Shown here piece by piece: positions 45,374 to 55,510 of a stretch of DNA of 64,000 bases. Source of the DNA: Ectothiorhodospira shaposhnikovii (lineage in GTDB: Bacteria; Pseudomonadota; Gammaproteobacteria; Ectothiorhodospirales; Ectothiorhodospiraceae); the NCBI RefSeq assembly GCF_016584105.1, contig NZ_NRSM01000002.1, positions 62,001 to 126,000 on the forward strand, read 5' to 3'. How positions within the stretch are numbered: position 1 is the first letter of the stretch; every line of letters starts with the position of its first letter. A model generated the notes under the pieces. The model did not search any database, was not told the DNA's origin, and worked only from the letters and a program-made list of their open reading frames with translations. The position numbers were made by a program, and so were the translations under genes.

Positions 45374-47733
45374 AATTCGGCTCTGCGCACGGCCATCGAC
45401 CACTTCCGCTGGCAAACAGGCTGCGGCGCATCAACTGCACCACGCTGGGGATCTCTGTCGCGATCATCGTCGTCATCTCCTTTCTCAGCGGGCTGACCTT
45501 CAGCCTGCTCTCCCTGATGGACGCAAACAGGGTGATGACCAGGGTGCTGGCGGAAAACGCCGCAGCCAGCCTGTTGTTTGATGATGAGAAGGCCGCCCAG
45601 GATCTGCTCGACTCCCTTCGCCATTCTCCTGACGTCCAGGCCGCGGTGATCCATGATCAGGAGAACCATCCCTTTGCCCGCTATCAGTCTGCCCGCTTCC
45701 CACTCGCAGGCCCCGGGGAGGAGAACAACCAGCACGTCATTCACCGCCTTTCCCGGATCACGCTGAGTCAACCGGTGGTACTGGAGGGAAACACACTGGG
45801 CGAGATAGAAATCGTCGTGGGCCTGCACACCCTCCATGCCCAGATGCTGTTGATGAGCCTGATCATGGCACTGGCTGCGGCTCTGGCCCTGCTCGCCAGC
45901 CGGATTTTAATGATGCGCCTTGGAGCACGGATACTGGAACCGGTATCGAATCTGACCGCACTGATGAAGCGAGTCACCCAGGATACGGACCTCGGTGTCA
46001 GGGCTGGCACCACTGACATCCTTGAAATCAGCACCCTCTCCGAAGGTTTCAACACCATGCTGAGCCAGATCCAGGAAAGGGATCTTCGTCTTGGCCAGCA
46101 GAAGGAGCGACTGGAAGATGAGGTTGCAAAACGCACCCTCGAACTCAGACAGGCCAAGGAAGCCGCCGAATCTGCCAATCGGGCAAAAAGCGAATTTCTG
46201 GCCACCATGAGTCACGAGATCCGCACTCCAATGAATGGAGTATTGGGCATGACCGAGCTGCTGTTGAACACACCGCTGGACAGCGTGCAGCGACACTACG
46301 CAGACACTGCGCTCAAGGCCAGCCGCCAACTGCTGAACATCATCAACGATATTCTGGACTTCTCCAAGATTGAGTCCGGACACATGCAACTGGAGCAGGT
46401 GGATTTCGATCTTGTAACCCTGATCAATGACTGCGTCCGGCTGTTCCAGGAATCGGCAAAAAAGAAAAACCTCAAACTGACCGCCCGGTTTTCCCCGGCG
46501 AATCATTCATTATGGCTGCGTGGCGATCCCTTCCGACTGAATCAGGTCATCGCCAATCTGCTGAGCAATGCCATCAAGTTTACTCATCAGGGCGAGGTCT
46601 CCGTCAGCACGGCCGTGAACATGGCTCACGATGAAGAAAACGCGTATATCGAGTTGCGGGTGGCGGACACCGGCATCGGGATTGCCCCCGAGGCGCAGGA
46701 AAGAATATTTGAGCATTTTTCCCAGGCGGATGGCTCCACCACCCGCCGCTATGGCGGAACAGGTCTCGGGCTGGCCATCTGCAAGCGATTGATAAGACTC
46801 ATGGATGGTTCGGTGTCCATACACAGCGCCCCCGGACAGGGCACGGTTTTTCTTGTCCAGCTACGGTTATCACGGGGCAGCTTTTCCGGAGAATCGGCGG
46901 TTAACCCTCTTGAGGAAGACGGATCGGCATGGAACATCTCCAATGCCAAGCCCCTGGAGGGTCATATTCTGCTGGCAGAAGACGATCCAGTGAATCAAAT
47001 GGTCGCCAGGGCGATGCTGGAACAGATGGGACTCCAGGTCAGCATTGCCGGTAATGGAAGGGAGGCCATCTCCACACTGAGCAAGAGTAACATCGACCTG
47101 ATCCTGATGGATTGCCAAATGCCTCTGATGGACGGGCTTCAGGCAACGGCGGCAATCCGCCAACAACAGATACCCGGATGCCGGGACATTCCCATCATTG
47201 CCCTGACGGCCAATGCCTCGGAACGGGAGAAGCGCCGATGCCTGTCCGTCGGCATGCAGGCCTATTTGTCGAAACCCCATACCATCAAACAGCTTTACAG
47301 CCTCCTGCAACATTGGCTGCCTTCTTCCGCAGGCCCCTCAATCATCATCCGCCCCCCCAGGGACAAGGACGATGAACCGCCAATCATTGATCAACAGATC
47401 CTGGATGACCTGCAGAGTCTTGACTCCGGCCGTGGACAAGATCTTCTGACGAGGCTGTTCCAGGCCTTTCTGAATTCAGCCCCACGCCTGGTCGGCCAGA
47501 TCGAAGCGGGCATGGCGTCCGGCGATCATGAGTCCTTGCGCGGAGCCGCACACACTCTGAAATCCAGTTCCGGCAATGTGGGTGCCCTGCGTCTGTCCAG
47601 AATCTGCCAACAACTGGAAACCCTCGCCCAAGGAAACCACGGAGTGATACCGGACGGCATCCGGCAGGATTTAAAGCAGGTTTTTCAGACCACTCTCGAT
47701 GAAATCCGGGCCAGGATTCAGGCGGCGACATGA
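45370..47733 (+). CDS. Hybrid sensor histidine kinase with receiver and Hpt domains
   Basis: A 787-residue phosphorelay protein. Membrane helices at about 25-48 and 158-178 flank a ~105-residue periplasmic sensor region. HAMP (about 180-235) and a coiled coil lead to HisKA with [17 protein letters not shown] (His282). The ATPase domain follows, with [15 protein letters not shown] and [14 protein letters not shown] receiver domain has its aspartate in [13 protein letters not shown] (Asp581). A C-terminal Hpt domain has [11 protein letters not shown] (His728). It should pass phosphate to the next gene's receiver, with which it overlaps (ATGA). The YfiR-like protein upstream may modulate its sensor. 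Confidence 0.95.
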   Translation: MKFGSAHGHRPLPLANRLRRINCTTLGISVAIIVVISFLSGLTFSLLSLMDANRVMTRVLAENAAASLLFDDEKAAQDLLDSLRHSPDVQAAVIHDQENHPFARYQSARFPLAGPGEENNQHVIHRLSRITLSQPVVLEGNTLGEIEIVVGLHTLHAQMLLMSLIMALAAALALLASRILMMRLGARILEPVSNLTALMKRVTQDTDLGVRAGTTDILEISTLSEGFNTMLSQIQERDLRLGQQKERLEDEVAKRTLELRQAKEAAESANRAKSEFLATMSHEIRTPMNGVLGMTELLLNTPLDSVQRHYADTALKASRQLLNIINDILDFSKIESGHMQLEQVDFDLVTLINDCVRLFQESAKKKNLKLTARFSPANHSLWLRGDPFRLNQVIANLLSNAIKFTHQGEVSVSTAVNMAHDEENAYIELRVADTGIGIAPEAQERIFEHFSQADGSTTRRYGGTGLGLAICKRLIRLMDGSVSIHSAPGQGTVFLVQLRLSRGSFSGESAVNPLEEDGSAWNISNAKPLEGHILLAEDDPVNQMVARAMLEQMGLQVSIAGNGREAISTLSKSNIDLILMDCQMPLMDGLQATAAIRQQQIPGCRDIPIIALTANASEREKRRCLSVGMQAYLSKPHTIKQLYSLLQHWLPSSAGPSIIIRPPRDKDDEPPIIDQQILDDLQSLDSGRGQDLLTRLFQAFLNSAPRLVGQIEAGMASGDHESLRGAAHTLKSSSGNVGALRLSRICQQLETLAQGNHGVIPDGIRQDLKQVFQTTLDEIRARIQAAT

Positions 47734-49814
47734 ACGACACTGTCCGTATTCTACTGGCCGACGATGACGTCACCACCCGCATGCTCATGGCGGCCACCCT
47801 GGAACGGGCAGGTTTTGGCACCATCAGCGCGTCGGATGGCGAACAGACACTGGCGTTGTTCGAACAGGCGGACTGCGACATGGTGCTGCTGGATGTGGAC
47901 ATGCCCGGCCTGAATGGTTTTGAGGTCTGCACACACCTGCGCCAAATGGCCGGAGAGGAGTTACCCATCGTCATGGTCACCGGCATGGACGATGTTGACT
48001 CCATTTCCCGGGCCTTCGAGGCGGGTGCCACGGACTTCATCTCAAAGCCCATCCACTGGAACCTCATCGGGCATCGAATCAAGTACCTTTGGCGCGCCCA
48101 CCTGACACGCCTTGAACTGCATCAGGCCAACGCACGGAATGCCGCCATCCTGAGTGCGCTGCCGGACATCATGTTCCGGCTCTCCCCTGAAGGCACCGTT
48201 CTGGACCGGCTGGCCGGCCTGCAGGATGAATCCCATCCAGGGACCGGGCAGCACCTGCTCGGCAGCCTGCCCGAAGAGGTCGCAAAATCCTATCTGACAG
48301 CCATGGCGCGGGCATTTGCGAACGAAGGGCTGCAGCACATCGAATACACACTCCAGGCACCGAACCAGTCTCCTCGTTATTTCGAAACCCGGATCGTGAT
48401 CATCAACCGCCGGGAAACACTTTGCCTGGTCCGTGACATCACTCAACGCAAGGAAGCCGATGGCGAGATTTTTCGACTGGCCTATTTCGACGGACTGACC
48501 GGACTTCCCAACCGTCAGCACCTCATGCAGCGTCTGGAGGGAGAAATCCGGCGCGCAAAGAGCAGCCAGTGTCAACTGGGCGTTCTTTTCCTCGATCTGG
48601 ATGGTTTCAAGCACATCAACGATACGCTGGGTCATTCCACCGGTGACGTGCTGCTTCAGCATGCCTCGCAGCGACTGCGTCTTGGGGTGCGGCCAACGGA
48701 CATGGTGTCCCGACCGGCCCTTGAGTTGCAGGGGATCAACCTGGCCCGTCTGGGCGGGGATGAATTTACCGTGATCATTCCGGACATGGTCCACCCCGAG
48801 GACGCGCTGATGGTGGCCCAGCGCATACAGGAACTCCTGCAACGGCCGTTCGTTATTGGAGGACGGGAAATGATCCTCACCGCCAGCATCGGCATCGCCG
48901 TGTACCCGGATGACGGCGAAGATGCCGACACCCTGCTCAAGCACGCCGATACCGCGATGTACCATGCCAAGTATCAAGGGCGGAACAATACCCAGTTTTA
49001 CAGCCCGGCCTTCACCCAACAGGCCATGCACCGTCTGAACATGGAAGCGGACCTCCGCCGTGCCCTGGAGGCCGGGGAGTTCTTCCTCGCTTATCAGCCT
49101 CAACTGGATCTGACAACAGGGCGCATCCTGTCGGTGGAGGCCCTGATCCGCTGGACGCACCCATCCCGGGGGTTGGTATCTCCCGTGGACTTCATCCCCC
49201 TGGCCGAAGACATCGGATTGATCATCCCCATCGGCGAGTGGGTCTTACGCACCGCTTGTCGGGACGCTGCCCACTGGCACGCCCACGGTCATCCTCTGCA
49301 AGTTGCAGTAAACCTTTCGCCCGTTCAATTCAGAAATGGCGCGTTGGCTCGCATCATCAAGGAGATCCTGCGGGAAGCGAGGCTTGATCCCCGCCACCTT
49401 GAACTCGAAATCACGGAAAGCATCCTGATGGATGAAAGCGCCATGACACTGCAAACCCTTGGTGAACTGCATGCACTGGGCCTGAAGATGTCGCTGGATG
49501 ACTTTGGCACCGGATACTCTTCCATGAGTTATCTGAAACGGCTTCCCCTGAATAACCTCAAGGTGGATCGCAGCTTCGTCAGCGGCCTGCCCCATGATGG
49601 CGAGAGTCTGGCGATCGTCAAGGCCATCATTTCATTGGGTAACAATCTGGGATTCACTGTCACCGCCGAAGGAGTGGAAACCCTGGAGCAGGCGAAATTA
49701 CTCAGCCAGCATTGCTGCCATACCCTGCAGGGCTATTTTTTCAGCTCACCGGTTTCATCAGACGAAATCCCGGCACTGCTTGGCCAGGACTGGAGTACGG
49801 CAATACGCGCCTGA
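47730..49814 (+). CDS. Response regulator with PAS-like, GGDEF and EAL domains
   Basis: A 694-residue output protein of the phosphorelay. The receiver domain (about 5-120) has [12 protein letters not shown] and the phospho-acceptor in [13 protein letters not shown] (Asp55). A PAS-like segment (about 130-245) comes before GGDEF with intact ARLGGDEF near 342 and EAL with SVEALIRW near 470. [17 protein letters not shown] and AEGVETLEQ are also intact, so both c-di-GMP synthesis and hydrolysis are possible. Phosphorylation by the upstream hybrid kinase is the natural control. It is followed after 55 bp by the TonB-dependent receptor. Confidence 0.95.
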   Translation: MNDTVRILLADDDVTTRMLMAATLERAGFGTISASDGEQTLALFEQADCDMVLLDVDMPGLNGFEVCTHLRQMAGEELPIVMVTGMDDVDSISRAFEAGATDFISKPIHWNLIGHRIKYLWRAHLTRLELHQANARNAAILSALPDIMFRLSPEGTVLDRLAGLQDESHPGTGQHLLGSLPEEVAKSYLTAMARAFANEGLQHIEYTLQAPNQSPRYFETRIVIINRRETLCLVRDITQRKEADGEIFRLAYFDGLTGLPNRQHLMQRLEGEIRRAKSSQCQLGVLFLDLDGFKHINDTLGHSTGDVLLQHASQRLRLGVRPTDMVSRPALELQGINLARLGGDEFTVIIPDMVHPEDALMVAQRIQELLQRPFVIGGREMILTASIGIAVYPDDGEDADTLLKHADTAMYHAKYQGRNNTQFYSPAFTQQAMHRLNMEADLRRALEAGEFFLAYQPQLDLTTGRILSVEALIRWTHPSRGLVSPVDFIPLAEDIGLIIPIGEWVLRTACRDAAHWHAHGHPLQVAVNLSPVQFRNGALARIIKEILREARLDPRHLELEITESILMDESAMTLQTLGELHALGLKMSLDDFGTGYSSMSYLKRLPLNNLKVDRSFVSGLPHDGESLAIVKAIISLGNNLGFTVTAEGVETLEQAKLLSQHCCHTLQGYFFSSPVSSDEIPALLGQDWSTAIRA

Positions 49815-49869
49815 GTGTTCTTGCCGCATGCGCCATTCACGGAAAGACCTGTCATTGAGTGGACCGATT

Positions 49870-51951
49870 ATGAGAGCGCACTTGACCATCACCGGCAGAC
49901 CGTCACCATCTGGAGGCAGGCCACCCTTTGCCGTGTTTGCCATGATGATGTTCGGCATCTTCACTCATCCAGCCCAGGCCACCGACATTGATCATTTTCT
50001 GCGGCTCTCCCTGGAAGATCTTCTCCGGCAGGAGGTGGTCTCGGCCAGCCGTCGCTCCCAGCCTCTGTCAGATGTCGCCGCCGCGGTGCATATCATCACT
50101 TCCGAGGATATCCGGCGCTCGGGGGCCCGGTCCCTGCCGGAGGCCCTGCGCCTCGCGCCGGGGGTGGATGTTGCCCGCATCAGCGAAGATCGCTGGGCCA
50201 TCTCCATCCGCAGCCACACGGAATATCTGTCCAACAAGCTGATGGTGCTGGTGGACGGCCGCAACGCCTACAGTCCCAACTTCTCCGGCATACTCTGGAA
50301 CACCCTGCAGATTCCCCTGGAAAACATAGATCGCATCGAAGTGATACGCGGCCCCGGGGGCGCCGTATGGGGCGTGAACGCCGTCAATGGGGTCATCAAT
50401 ATCATTACTCTCCCGCCCCACGCCACCCAGGGCACCTTGATCAGCACCGGATACGGTAATGAAACGGGATCCTTCGCCATGCTGAGACAAGGAGGACAGG
50501 GGGGAGAAAGCCTCAGCTACAACGTCTATCTGCAGCACCGCGAGGGCCCCACGTCCCGGACCATCTCCGGCGATGACCACCACGATGGATCGGATCACCT
50601 GTCGGCGGGTTTTCGTCTGGGCGGGAATGAACAGGCAGGAGGGTGGATGTTGGCCGGAAATCTCTATCGCACGGATTCCGACGGGATCGGTCTTGTCCGG
50701 GACCCCCTTCACCCCCCCACTTACCGGCGAGTGGAAACATTCACCGACCGCTTTTCGGGCATGGACCTTCAGATCGGCCTGACCCGGCAAGCATCGGAAC
50801 ATTCGGAAACCAGATTCTATGCCTCCTGGAGCTACTCCGATCTGGAAGCCGTCATGCTCGCTCACCAGCGGCAGCATATTGTCGACCTGGAATTCCAGCA
50901 ACGCCTGGACTTCCCCCACCGGCACACGCTCACCTGGGGAGCCGGCTATCGCTGGTTCGATGACGACATCTCCAGCGGTTTCACCACCCGCATCGATCAG
51001 TCCAGGGAAACCCTGCATGTCGCCAGTGTGTTTGCCCAGGATGAGATCGCGCTGGGACGGAGCCTGCGCCTGACCCTGGGGGGACGCCTGGACCACAACA
51101 GCTACACCAGCATGGAGTTTCAGCCGACGGTCCGCATGCTCTGGAACATGACACCCCGGCACAGCCTCTGGACCTCCCTGTCGCGCGCCAAACGCATTCC
51201 CTCCCGGGGAGAACGCACCGCGGACTACATCCTGACGGTGGCCCCACCGGGCTGGTTATCGTTTGATCCACCGCTGGACGAATCATTGGCAGGCCTGCCC
51301 ATTCAGGGAGAGGTCCGCAGCAATGACGGGTACGGCTCGGAACAGCTGACGGCGTTCGAAGCAGGCTACCGCGGCCATCCGTCGCCCGGAATCTACCTGG
51401 ATGTCACCACGTATGTGCACCGTTATGAAAATCTGAGATCCGCCACCATGGTGGCGGATGCAGACAGCCTGCTCATCGGTGAAAACAACGCCTATCTGAT
51501 TGCCCCCAACCGGTTCATCAATACCGGCGAATTGACCGTCACGGGCGCGGAACTATCCGCGGACTGGCGCGGCAACGAACGGTTGCGTCTCCAACTTGCC
51601 TACAGCTACAACGATATCGGCGAGTTTACCGGGGGTGATCGTCTGTTCTCCAGTTACATACCCCGACACATTGCCTCCCTGCGCGGCTCGTGGAACCTCA
51701 ATCACCAGACGGACCTGGATCTGTGGATAAGACATGTGGACAAACGCCGCCAGCTCTTTCTTGCTCCCCTGGAGGCCTATACCACGATGGATATAAGGCT
51801 GGCCTGGCGACCGGAGAAGCGGGTGGAGCTGGCCATGGTGGCCCGGAACCTGCTGGATTCCGAGCGCGTTGAATATTATTCCCTGACCCCCACCTTTCAG
51901 CCGGCCCAAACCCGCCGCGGCATCTACGGACAGGTGAAGCTCAGCTTCTGA
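49870..51951 (+). CDS. TonB-dependent outer-membrane receptor
   Basis: A 693-residue outer-membrane protein. A signal peptide (cleavage after AQA, about residue 38) precedes a TonB-box-like LLRQEVVSASRR. The plug domain has LPEALRLAPGVDVARISED, VLVDGRNAYSP and IDRIEVIRGPGGAVWGVNAV. The remaining ~500 residues form the beta-barrel, ending in an aromatic residue (GQVKLSF), as expected for outer-membrane insertion. The substrate is unknown. Similar YfiR / hybrid kinase / regulator / receptor neighbourhoods suggest the receptor is either a target or part of the signal input. The start MRAHLTITG lies in a frame open further upstream inside the previous gene. Confidence 0.92.
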   Translation: MRAHLTITGRPSPSGGRPPFAVFAMMMFGIFTHPAQATDIDHFLRLSLEDLLRQEVVSASRRSQPLSDVAAAVHIITSEDIRRSGARSLPEALRLAPGVDVARISEDRWAISIRSHTEYLSNKLMVLVDGRNAYSPNFSGILWNTLQIPLENIDRIEVIRGPGGAVWGVNAVNGVINIITLPPHATQGTLISTGYGNETGSFAMLRQGGQGGESLSYNVYLQHREGPTSRTISGDDHHDGSDHLSAGFRLGGNEQAGGWMLAGNLYRTDSDGIGLVRDPLHPPTYRRVETFTDRFSGMDLQIGLTRQASEHSETRFYASWSYSDLEAVMLAHQRQHIVDLEFQQRLDFPHRHTLTWGAGYRWFDDDISSGFTTRIDQSRETLHVASVFAQDEIALGRSLRLTLGGRLDHNSYTSMEFQPTVRMLWNMTPRHSLWTSLSRAKRIPSRGERTADYILTVAPPGWLSFDPPLDESLAGLPIQGEVRSNDGYGSEQLTAFEAGYRGHPSPGIYLDVTTYVHRYENLRSATMVADADSLLIGENNAYLIAPNRFINTGELTVTGAELSADWRGNERLRLQLAYSYNDIGEFTGGDRLFSSYIPRHIASLRGSWNLNHQTDLDLWIRHVDKRRQLFLAPLEAYTTMDIRLAWRPEKRVELAMVARNLLDSERVEYYSLTPTFQPAQTRRGIYGQVKLSF

Positions 51952-51953
51952 AA

Positions 51954-51988
51954 TGTGTAAAACCGCCATAGCCAGGCGGTTTTACACA
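51954..51988 (+). terminator. Strong hairpin after the TonB-dependent receptor gene
   Basis: A perfect 14-bp inverted repeat (TGTGTAAAACCGCC / GGCGGTTTTACACA) with a 7-base loop begins three bases after the receptor stop. There is no T run after the stem on the plus strand, though the right arm contains TTTT. It probably ends or stabilises the receptor transcript. Confidence 0.55.
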
Positions 51989-51990
51989 AT

Positions 51991-52020
51991 CTTCATGCAT
52001 GGCTAATCATCGCTAAACAT
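51991..52020 (+). promoter_or_regulatory. Pho-box-like direct repeats upstream of the alkaline phosphatase gene
   Basis: CTTCAT (51991), CTAATCAT (52003) and CTAAACAT (52013) recur at 10-12 base spacing, roughly as in PhoB-binding boxes (CTGTCAT repeats every 11 bases). They lie 50-80 bases before the phosphatase start. The match to the E. coli consensus is poor, and I give it weight only because of the gene it precedes. Confidence 0.3.
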
Positions 52021-52069
52021 GACCGCCTTAGATTTTCGGTGATTTATTCACCAAACCACGAGGCATGGC

Positions 52070-53575
52070 ATGAATTTCCGTAGAAGCGCGATTTCCATCG
52101 CAGTGTTGATGGCGGCATTCTCACTGCATAGCTGCTCCAGCGACAACAATTCCGACAAAGACCGGGCTGATCAAAATCCTCAGGCAAAAAACGTGATCCT
52201 GATGATCACCGATGGCGCCAGCTGGGGGACCTGGGACATGACCAGCTACTGGGAATACGGCGAGCGAGGCCGACAGCCCTATGACCAGTTCGACGTCAAA
52301 CTCGGCATGATCACCCCCCCGCTGAATACCTCCAACACCCCCACCTTCACCGGCATTCCCCAGGTGACCTACGATCCGGAGCGGGCCTGGGACACCACCC
52401 CGGTGAGCACCACCACCGGTGGAAACCCAAACCACTTCGCCGGCTATGAATATCTCAAGGAAGACTACACCGACTCCGCCGCCGCCGGTACCGCGCTGGC
52501 CACGGGCCAGAAGACCTACAACAATGCCATCGACTATGATGACTTCGCCCAGCCCCTGACCTTCATCACCCAGGAGATTCGCGAACAGGGCAAGGCCACC
52601 GGCGTGCTGAGCAGCGTACCCTTCAGCCATGCCACCCCGGCGGCCTTCGGTGCCCAGAACATCAGCCGCAACAATTACGGCGAGATCGCCACCTTCATGG
52701 TGCAGCGGGACCATCTGGATCTGATCATGGGCGGCGGCCACCCGGAATATGACGCCGACGGGCAACCCAGGCCCCAACCCCGCTACGCCAACGAGGTGGG
52801 CACCGGTGGCGGCTATATCCCCCGTACCACCTGGGAAGGCCTGCGCAACGGCACCGCCGGCGGCGACCGGCCCTGGCAGCTGATTGAGGACAAGTCGGAC
52901 TTCGAGGCACTGGCCGCCGGCACCCTGCCCCTGACGACGTCGCGCCTGATCGGCATCCCCCGGGTCTATGACACCCTCCAGTACAACCGCACCGAAGCGG
53001 TCATGGGCACCGACGCCACCAATCCCAGCGGCGTGGCCTTCAACCCCAACGTGCCCTCCCTGGAGACCATGACCCGGGGCGCCCTGACCTACCTGGGCCA
53101 GGATCCGGACGGCTTCTTCGTGATGATCGAAGGCGGCGCCGTGGACTGGGCCGCCCATGCCAACGACACGGCACGGATCATCGAGGAACAGGTGGATTTC
53201 AACCGTTCCGTGGCCGCCGTGGTGGAGTGGGTGGAGCAGAACAGCAGCTGGGATGAGACCCTGGTCATCGTACTCACCGACCATGGCAACGGCATGCCCA
53301 TGGGGCCGGACTCCGACGCCATCCCCTTCCAGCCCATCCAGAACAACGGTGCCGGCGTGCTCCCCGGCGTGCGCTGGCATTACGGCACCCACACCAACGA
53401 AAACACCCTGATGTTCGCCCACGGCGCCGGTGCCGAATATTTCTACGACATGGTCATCGGGACGGACGCGGGCCTTCGGGACATCATCGGCTTCAGCGAC
53501 GGCCGCTACATCGACAATTCAGCCGTACACCGGGTGATCTCCCGCGCCCTGAATCTGGAAATCACCACGCCCTGA
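52070..53575 (+). CDS. Alkaline phosphatase, predicted lipoprotein
   Basis: A 501-residue secreted phosphatase of the PhoA superfamily. The signal sequence ends in the lipobox LHSC (Cys about 22), then a charged spacer. Metal-binding and catalytic motifs are visible: VILMITDGASWGTWD near residue 45, the nucleophile serine in DYTDSAAAGTALATGQ near 142, MIEGGAVDWAAH near 353 and LTDHGNG near 404. The length is close to PhoA-type enzymes. It would release phosphate from esters at the envelope surface. It is a single gene with its own terminator and Pho-box-like repeats upstream, suggesting phosphate control. Confidence 0.92.
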   Translation: MNFRRSAISIAVLMAAFSLHSCSSDNNSDKDRADQNPQAKNVILMITDGASWGTWDMTSYWEYGERGRQPYDQFDVKLGMITPPLNTSNTPTFTGIPQVTYDPERAWDTTPVSTTTGGNPNHFAGYEYLKEDYTDSAAAGTALATGQKTYNNAIDYDDFAQPLTFITQEIREQGKATGVLSSVPFSHATPAAFGAQNISRNNYGEIATFMVQRDHLDLIMGGGHPEYDADGQPRPQPRYANEVGTGGGYIPRTTWEGLRNGTAGGDRPWQLIEDKSDFEALAAGTLPLTTSRLIGIPRVYDTLQYNRTEAVMGTDATNPSGVAFNPNVPSLETMTRGALTYLGQDPDGFFVMIEGGAVDWAAHANDTARIIEEQVDFNRSVAAVVEWVEQNSSWDETLVIVLTDHGNGMPMGPDSDAIPFQPIQNNGAGVLPGVRWHYGTHTNENTLMFAHGAGAEYFYDMVIGTDAGLRDIIGFSDGRYIDNSAVHRVISRALNLEITTP

Positions 53576-53601
53576 TGCCGGGCGCGGCCACGGACAGGCC
53601 C

Positions 53602-53637
53602 AAGGGGATGCGGCTTTTGTCGCATCCCCTTTTTTTT
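53602..53637 (+). terminator. Rho-independent terminator of the alkaline phosphatase gene
   Basis: An 11-bp stem, AAGGGGATGCG / CGCATCCCCTT with an 8-base loop, is followed by a run of T residues. It is a textbook intrinsic terminator 27 bases after the stop. Read on the other strand, the A-rich side could also help end the siaD-like transcript arriving from the right. Confidence 0.9.
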
Positions 53638-53742
53638 CATCTCTTCATGTGGAGGCGGTGCCAGGAGCATGCGAGAAAAATCCTGGAATTAAAACGCGCC
53701 TTCCCCTGAACGCGGTCTCACTTGAGTCCCAGGGAAAATCGA

Positions 53743-54522
53743 TCAGCTCGGCGTGATGCAGTCTCTCACCACCTCGATACGATCCCGACCACTGTGCTTG
53801 GCCCGATAGAGGGCATCGTCGGCGCAGATGTAGAGCCGATCAAAGGAAGTACCAACCGAGGCAAGGGCAATGCCGAAAGAGGCCGTGACCCGCAGTCCGG
53901 GATGACCATCCCTGCGCACGGCACGAATGGCGTCGGCAATGCAGCCGGCGCATCCCAGCGCACTCACGGCAATCCGGTCGGGCAAAATCACCGCAAACTC
54001 CTCCCCTCCCAGCCGGCCGCACAGACCATCCTCGGGAGCATGGATGCACATGGCTGCGGCCACGTCCCTCAGGATCTGATCCCCCACCGGATGTCCATAG
54101 CGGTCGTTGACCTGCTTGAAATGGTCGATGTCAAGCAGGATCAGGGACATGCCCTGTACCGCCAGCAAGGCCTCGGCTTCGTTGATGAGGGTCTCCCGAT
54201 TGAGCAGGCCGGTGAGTCCGTCGTGCCGGTTCCGGTAGGCCAGGTTGCGGGTCAGTTCCGTGAGACGCCGGTTGGCGCGGCTCAGCTCCCGCTCAGTGCG
54301 ATCGGCATGGTTGATGAGACGACGCATGTCCCGGATCACCCGGTCGAACTCCCGGATCAGTTCCCCCAGGGCGTGGCGGTGTTCCTGATGATCTCCGCTG
54401 TCCATGGCCCGGCATGCACTCTCCAGGGCCCGAATTTCGGCGTCGAAGAGGTCCGGCTCCGGCAACTGCACGCGCCTTGCCCTGCCGTCATCCGGAAGGT
54501 TCGCGGAAGTGAAGGTGCTCAT
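53743..54522 (-). CDS. siaD: SiaD-like diguanylate cyclase (GGDEF)
   Basis: A 259-residue cytoplasmic protein. An N-terminal helical region of ~95 residues (REFDRVIRDMRRLINHADRT, probable coiled coil) precedes a GGDEF domain with an active-type GRLGGEEF near residue 170. There is no EAL domain and no canonical RxxD inhibitory site at the usual spacing. In Pseudomonas, SiaD makes c-di-GMP only when bound by unphosphorylated SiaC. Here the SiaC-like gene immediately precedes it with an ATGA overlap, so the same control is inferred. Orthology is judged from gene order and domain content, not from alignment. Confidence 0.85.
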   Translation of the reverse strand: MSTFTSANLPDDGRARRVQLPEPDLFDAEIRALESACRAMDSGDHQEHRHALGELIREFDRVIRDMRRLINHADRTERELSRANRRLTELTRNLAYRNRHDGLTGLLNRETLINEAEALLAVQGMSLILLDIDHFKQVNDRYGHPVGDQILRDVAAAMCIHAPEDGLCGRLGGEEFAVILPDRIAVSALGCAGCIADAIRAVRRDGHPGLRVTASFGIALASVGTSFDRLYICADDALYRAKHSGRDRIEVVRDCITPS

Positions 54523-54911
54523 GTGTTTTCGACGGGGATCGCCCGGAAGTGGATCTCCGGAAAGTCATCCGCCAGTTCCTGGCCAAACTCCAGCATGGTG
54601 TCGTCCTCCGGGTCGTGGTACCAATCAAGGGTGATCGAGTTGCCGGCCCTGGCGGCAGTGTTGAGTTCGTCCACCAGGTTGAACAGCATCTTGGTGCTGG
54701 AACTGTTGAAATACCGGAGTTCAATGACCACGTGTATCTCATCCTCTTCCAGGCCCCCCAGGAAATCCCGGGTACGCTGCAGGATCTCGTGATAGAAACC
54801 GACCGCGCTCTCGGGATAGGACTCTCCCCTGAGGCACAGGCGGCGGGCGGCAAAATCGAAGTCCACCTCGGGCGTATTGGGAGAAGGCGGAATATAGAGT
54901 CTGGTTTCCAT
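54519..54911 (-). CDS. siaC: SiaC-like (DUF1987) phospho-switch protein
   Basis: A 130-residue protein of the DUF1987/SiaC family. RYFNSSSTKMLFNLVDEL (residues 66-83) holds the threonine (about T73) matching the SiaC residue phosphorylated by SiaB and dephosphorylated by SiaA. Acidic stretches (GLEEDEIHVVIEL, YHDPEDDTMLEFG) are typical. The unphosphorylated form activates SiaD. AGGAG seven bases before the ATG sets the start; the longer frame overlaps the SiaB-like gene. The call rests on family and operon context. Confidence 0.87.
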   Translation of the reverse strand: METRLYIPPSPNTPEVDFDFAARRLCLRGESYPESAVGFYHEILQRTRDFLGGLEEDEIHVVIELRYFNSSSTKMLFNLVDELNTAARAGNSITLDWYHDPEDDTMLEFGQELADDFPEIHFRAIPVENT

Positions 54912-54936
54912 GCGATCGCTCCTGCGAATCGGGACC

Positions 54937-55497
54937 TTAGAGGGTAGCCTTGAGGGTGAACAGCACATCCCCCCGGGGATCGGGTTCCAGGGCGTACTCG
55001 ATGGGGCCGCTGCTGTCACGGGCGATGGTCAGAAGCCCAAGTCCCGCGCCCTTGCTGTGCTCTGGTGCCTCCCGACGCAACTGCTCCCGGTAGGACTGCC
55101 GTATCTGGTCCACGGACATGACCCTCAGTGCCTCCAGTTCCTGGCGCAGCTGCTGCGCCCACTCGGTGGTCACCGGGTTCTTGCAGATGATCAGAAAGCG
55201 TCCCGACTCCTGGGTGATGCACACCGAACCTGCCCGCATCTCATGGTCATGGTCCGTTTCCGGGGTGAGCTGGTCACTGGAGTAGTGGACGATGTTCTGC
55301 GCCATTTCGATGAAGATGGAAAAGATTTTCCGGCGCAGGCCACCCGGGGTCTCGGAACATTCCAGCCGCAGGCGCACTGCATCACCGATGGCGTTGATGA
55401 TGTTCTGGGAAAAGTAGCCGACGTAGTAAAACACCAGTCCCTGGTTGCGGATAATGCAGGCCCGGTGTTCGTCACAGTCCGAGAGATACTGGTTCAT
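54937..55497 (-). CDS. siaB: SiaB-like protein kinase
   Basis: A 186-residue GHKL-type protein. IFIEMAQNIVHYS near residue 63 is the ATP-binding N-box (E...N). A glycine-rich loop, HSKGAGLGLLTIARDS, lies near 155. This matches SiaB (DUF6272-type), the kinase that phosphorylates SiaC. GRFLIICKNPVTTEW fits the central strand of the fold. Two ATGs are possible, 55497 and 55506, both just after the SiaA-like stop; neither has a strong ribosome site, suggesting translational coupling. Confidence 0.82.
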   Translation of the reverse strand: MNQYLSDCDEHRACIIRNQGLVFYYVGYFSQNIINAIGDAVRLRLECSETPGGLRRKIFSIFIEMAQNIVHYSSDQLTPETDHDHEMRAGSVCITQESGRFLIICKNPVTTEWAQQLRQELEALRVMSVDQIRQSYREQLRREAPEHSKGAGLGLLTIARDSSGPIEYALEPDPRGDVLFTLKATL

Positions 55498-55510
55498 GGG
55501 GATCATCCGG

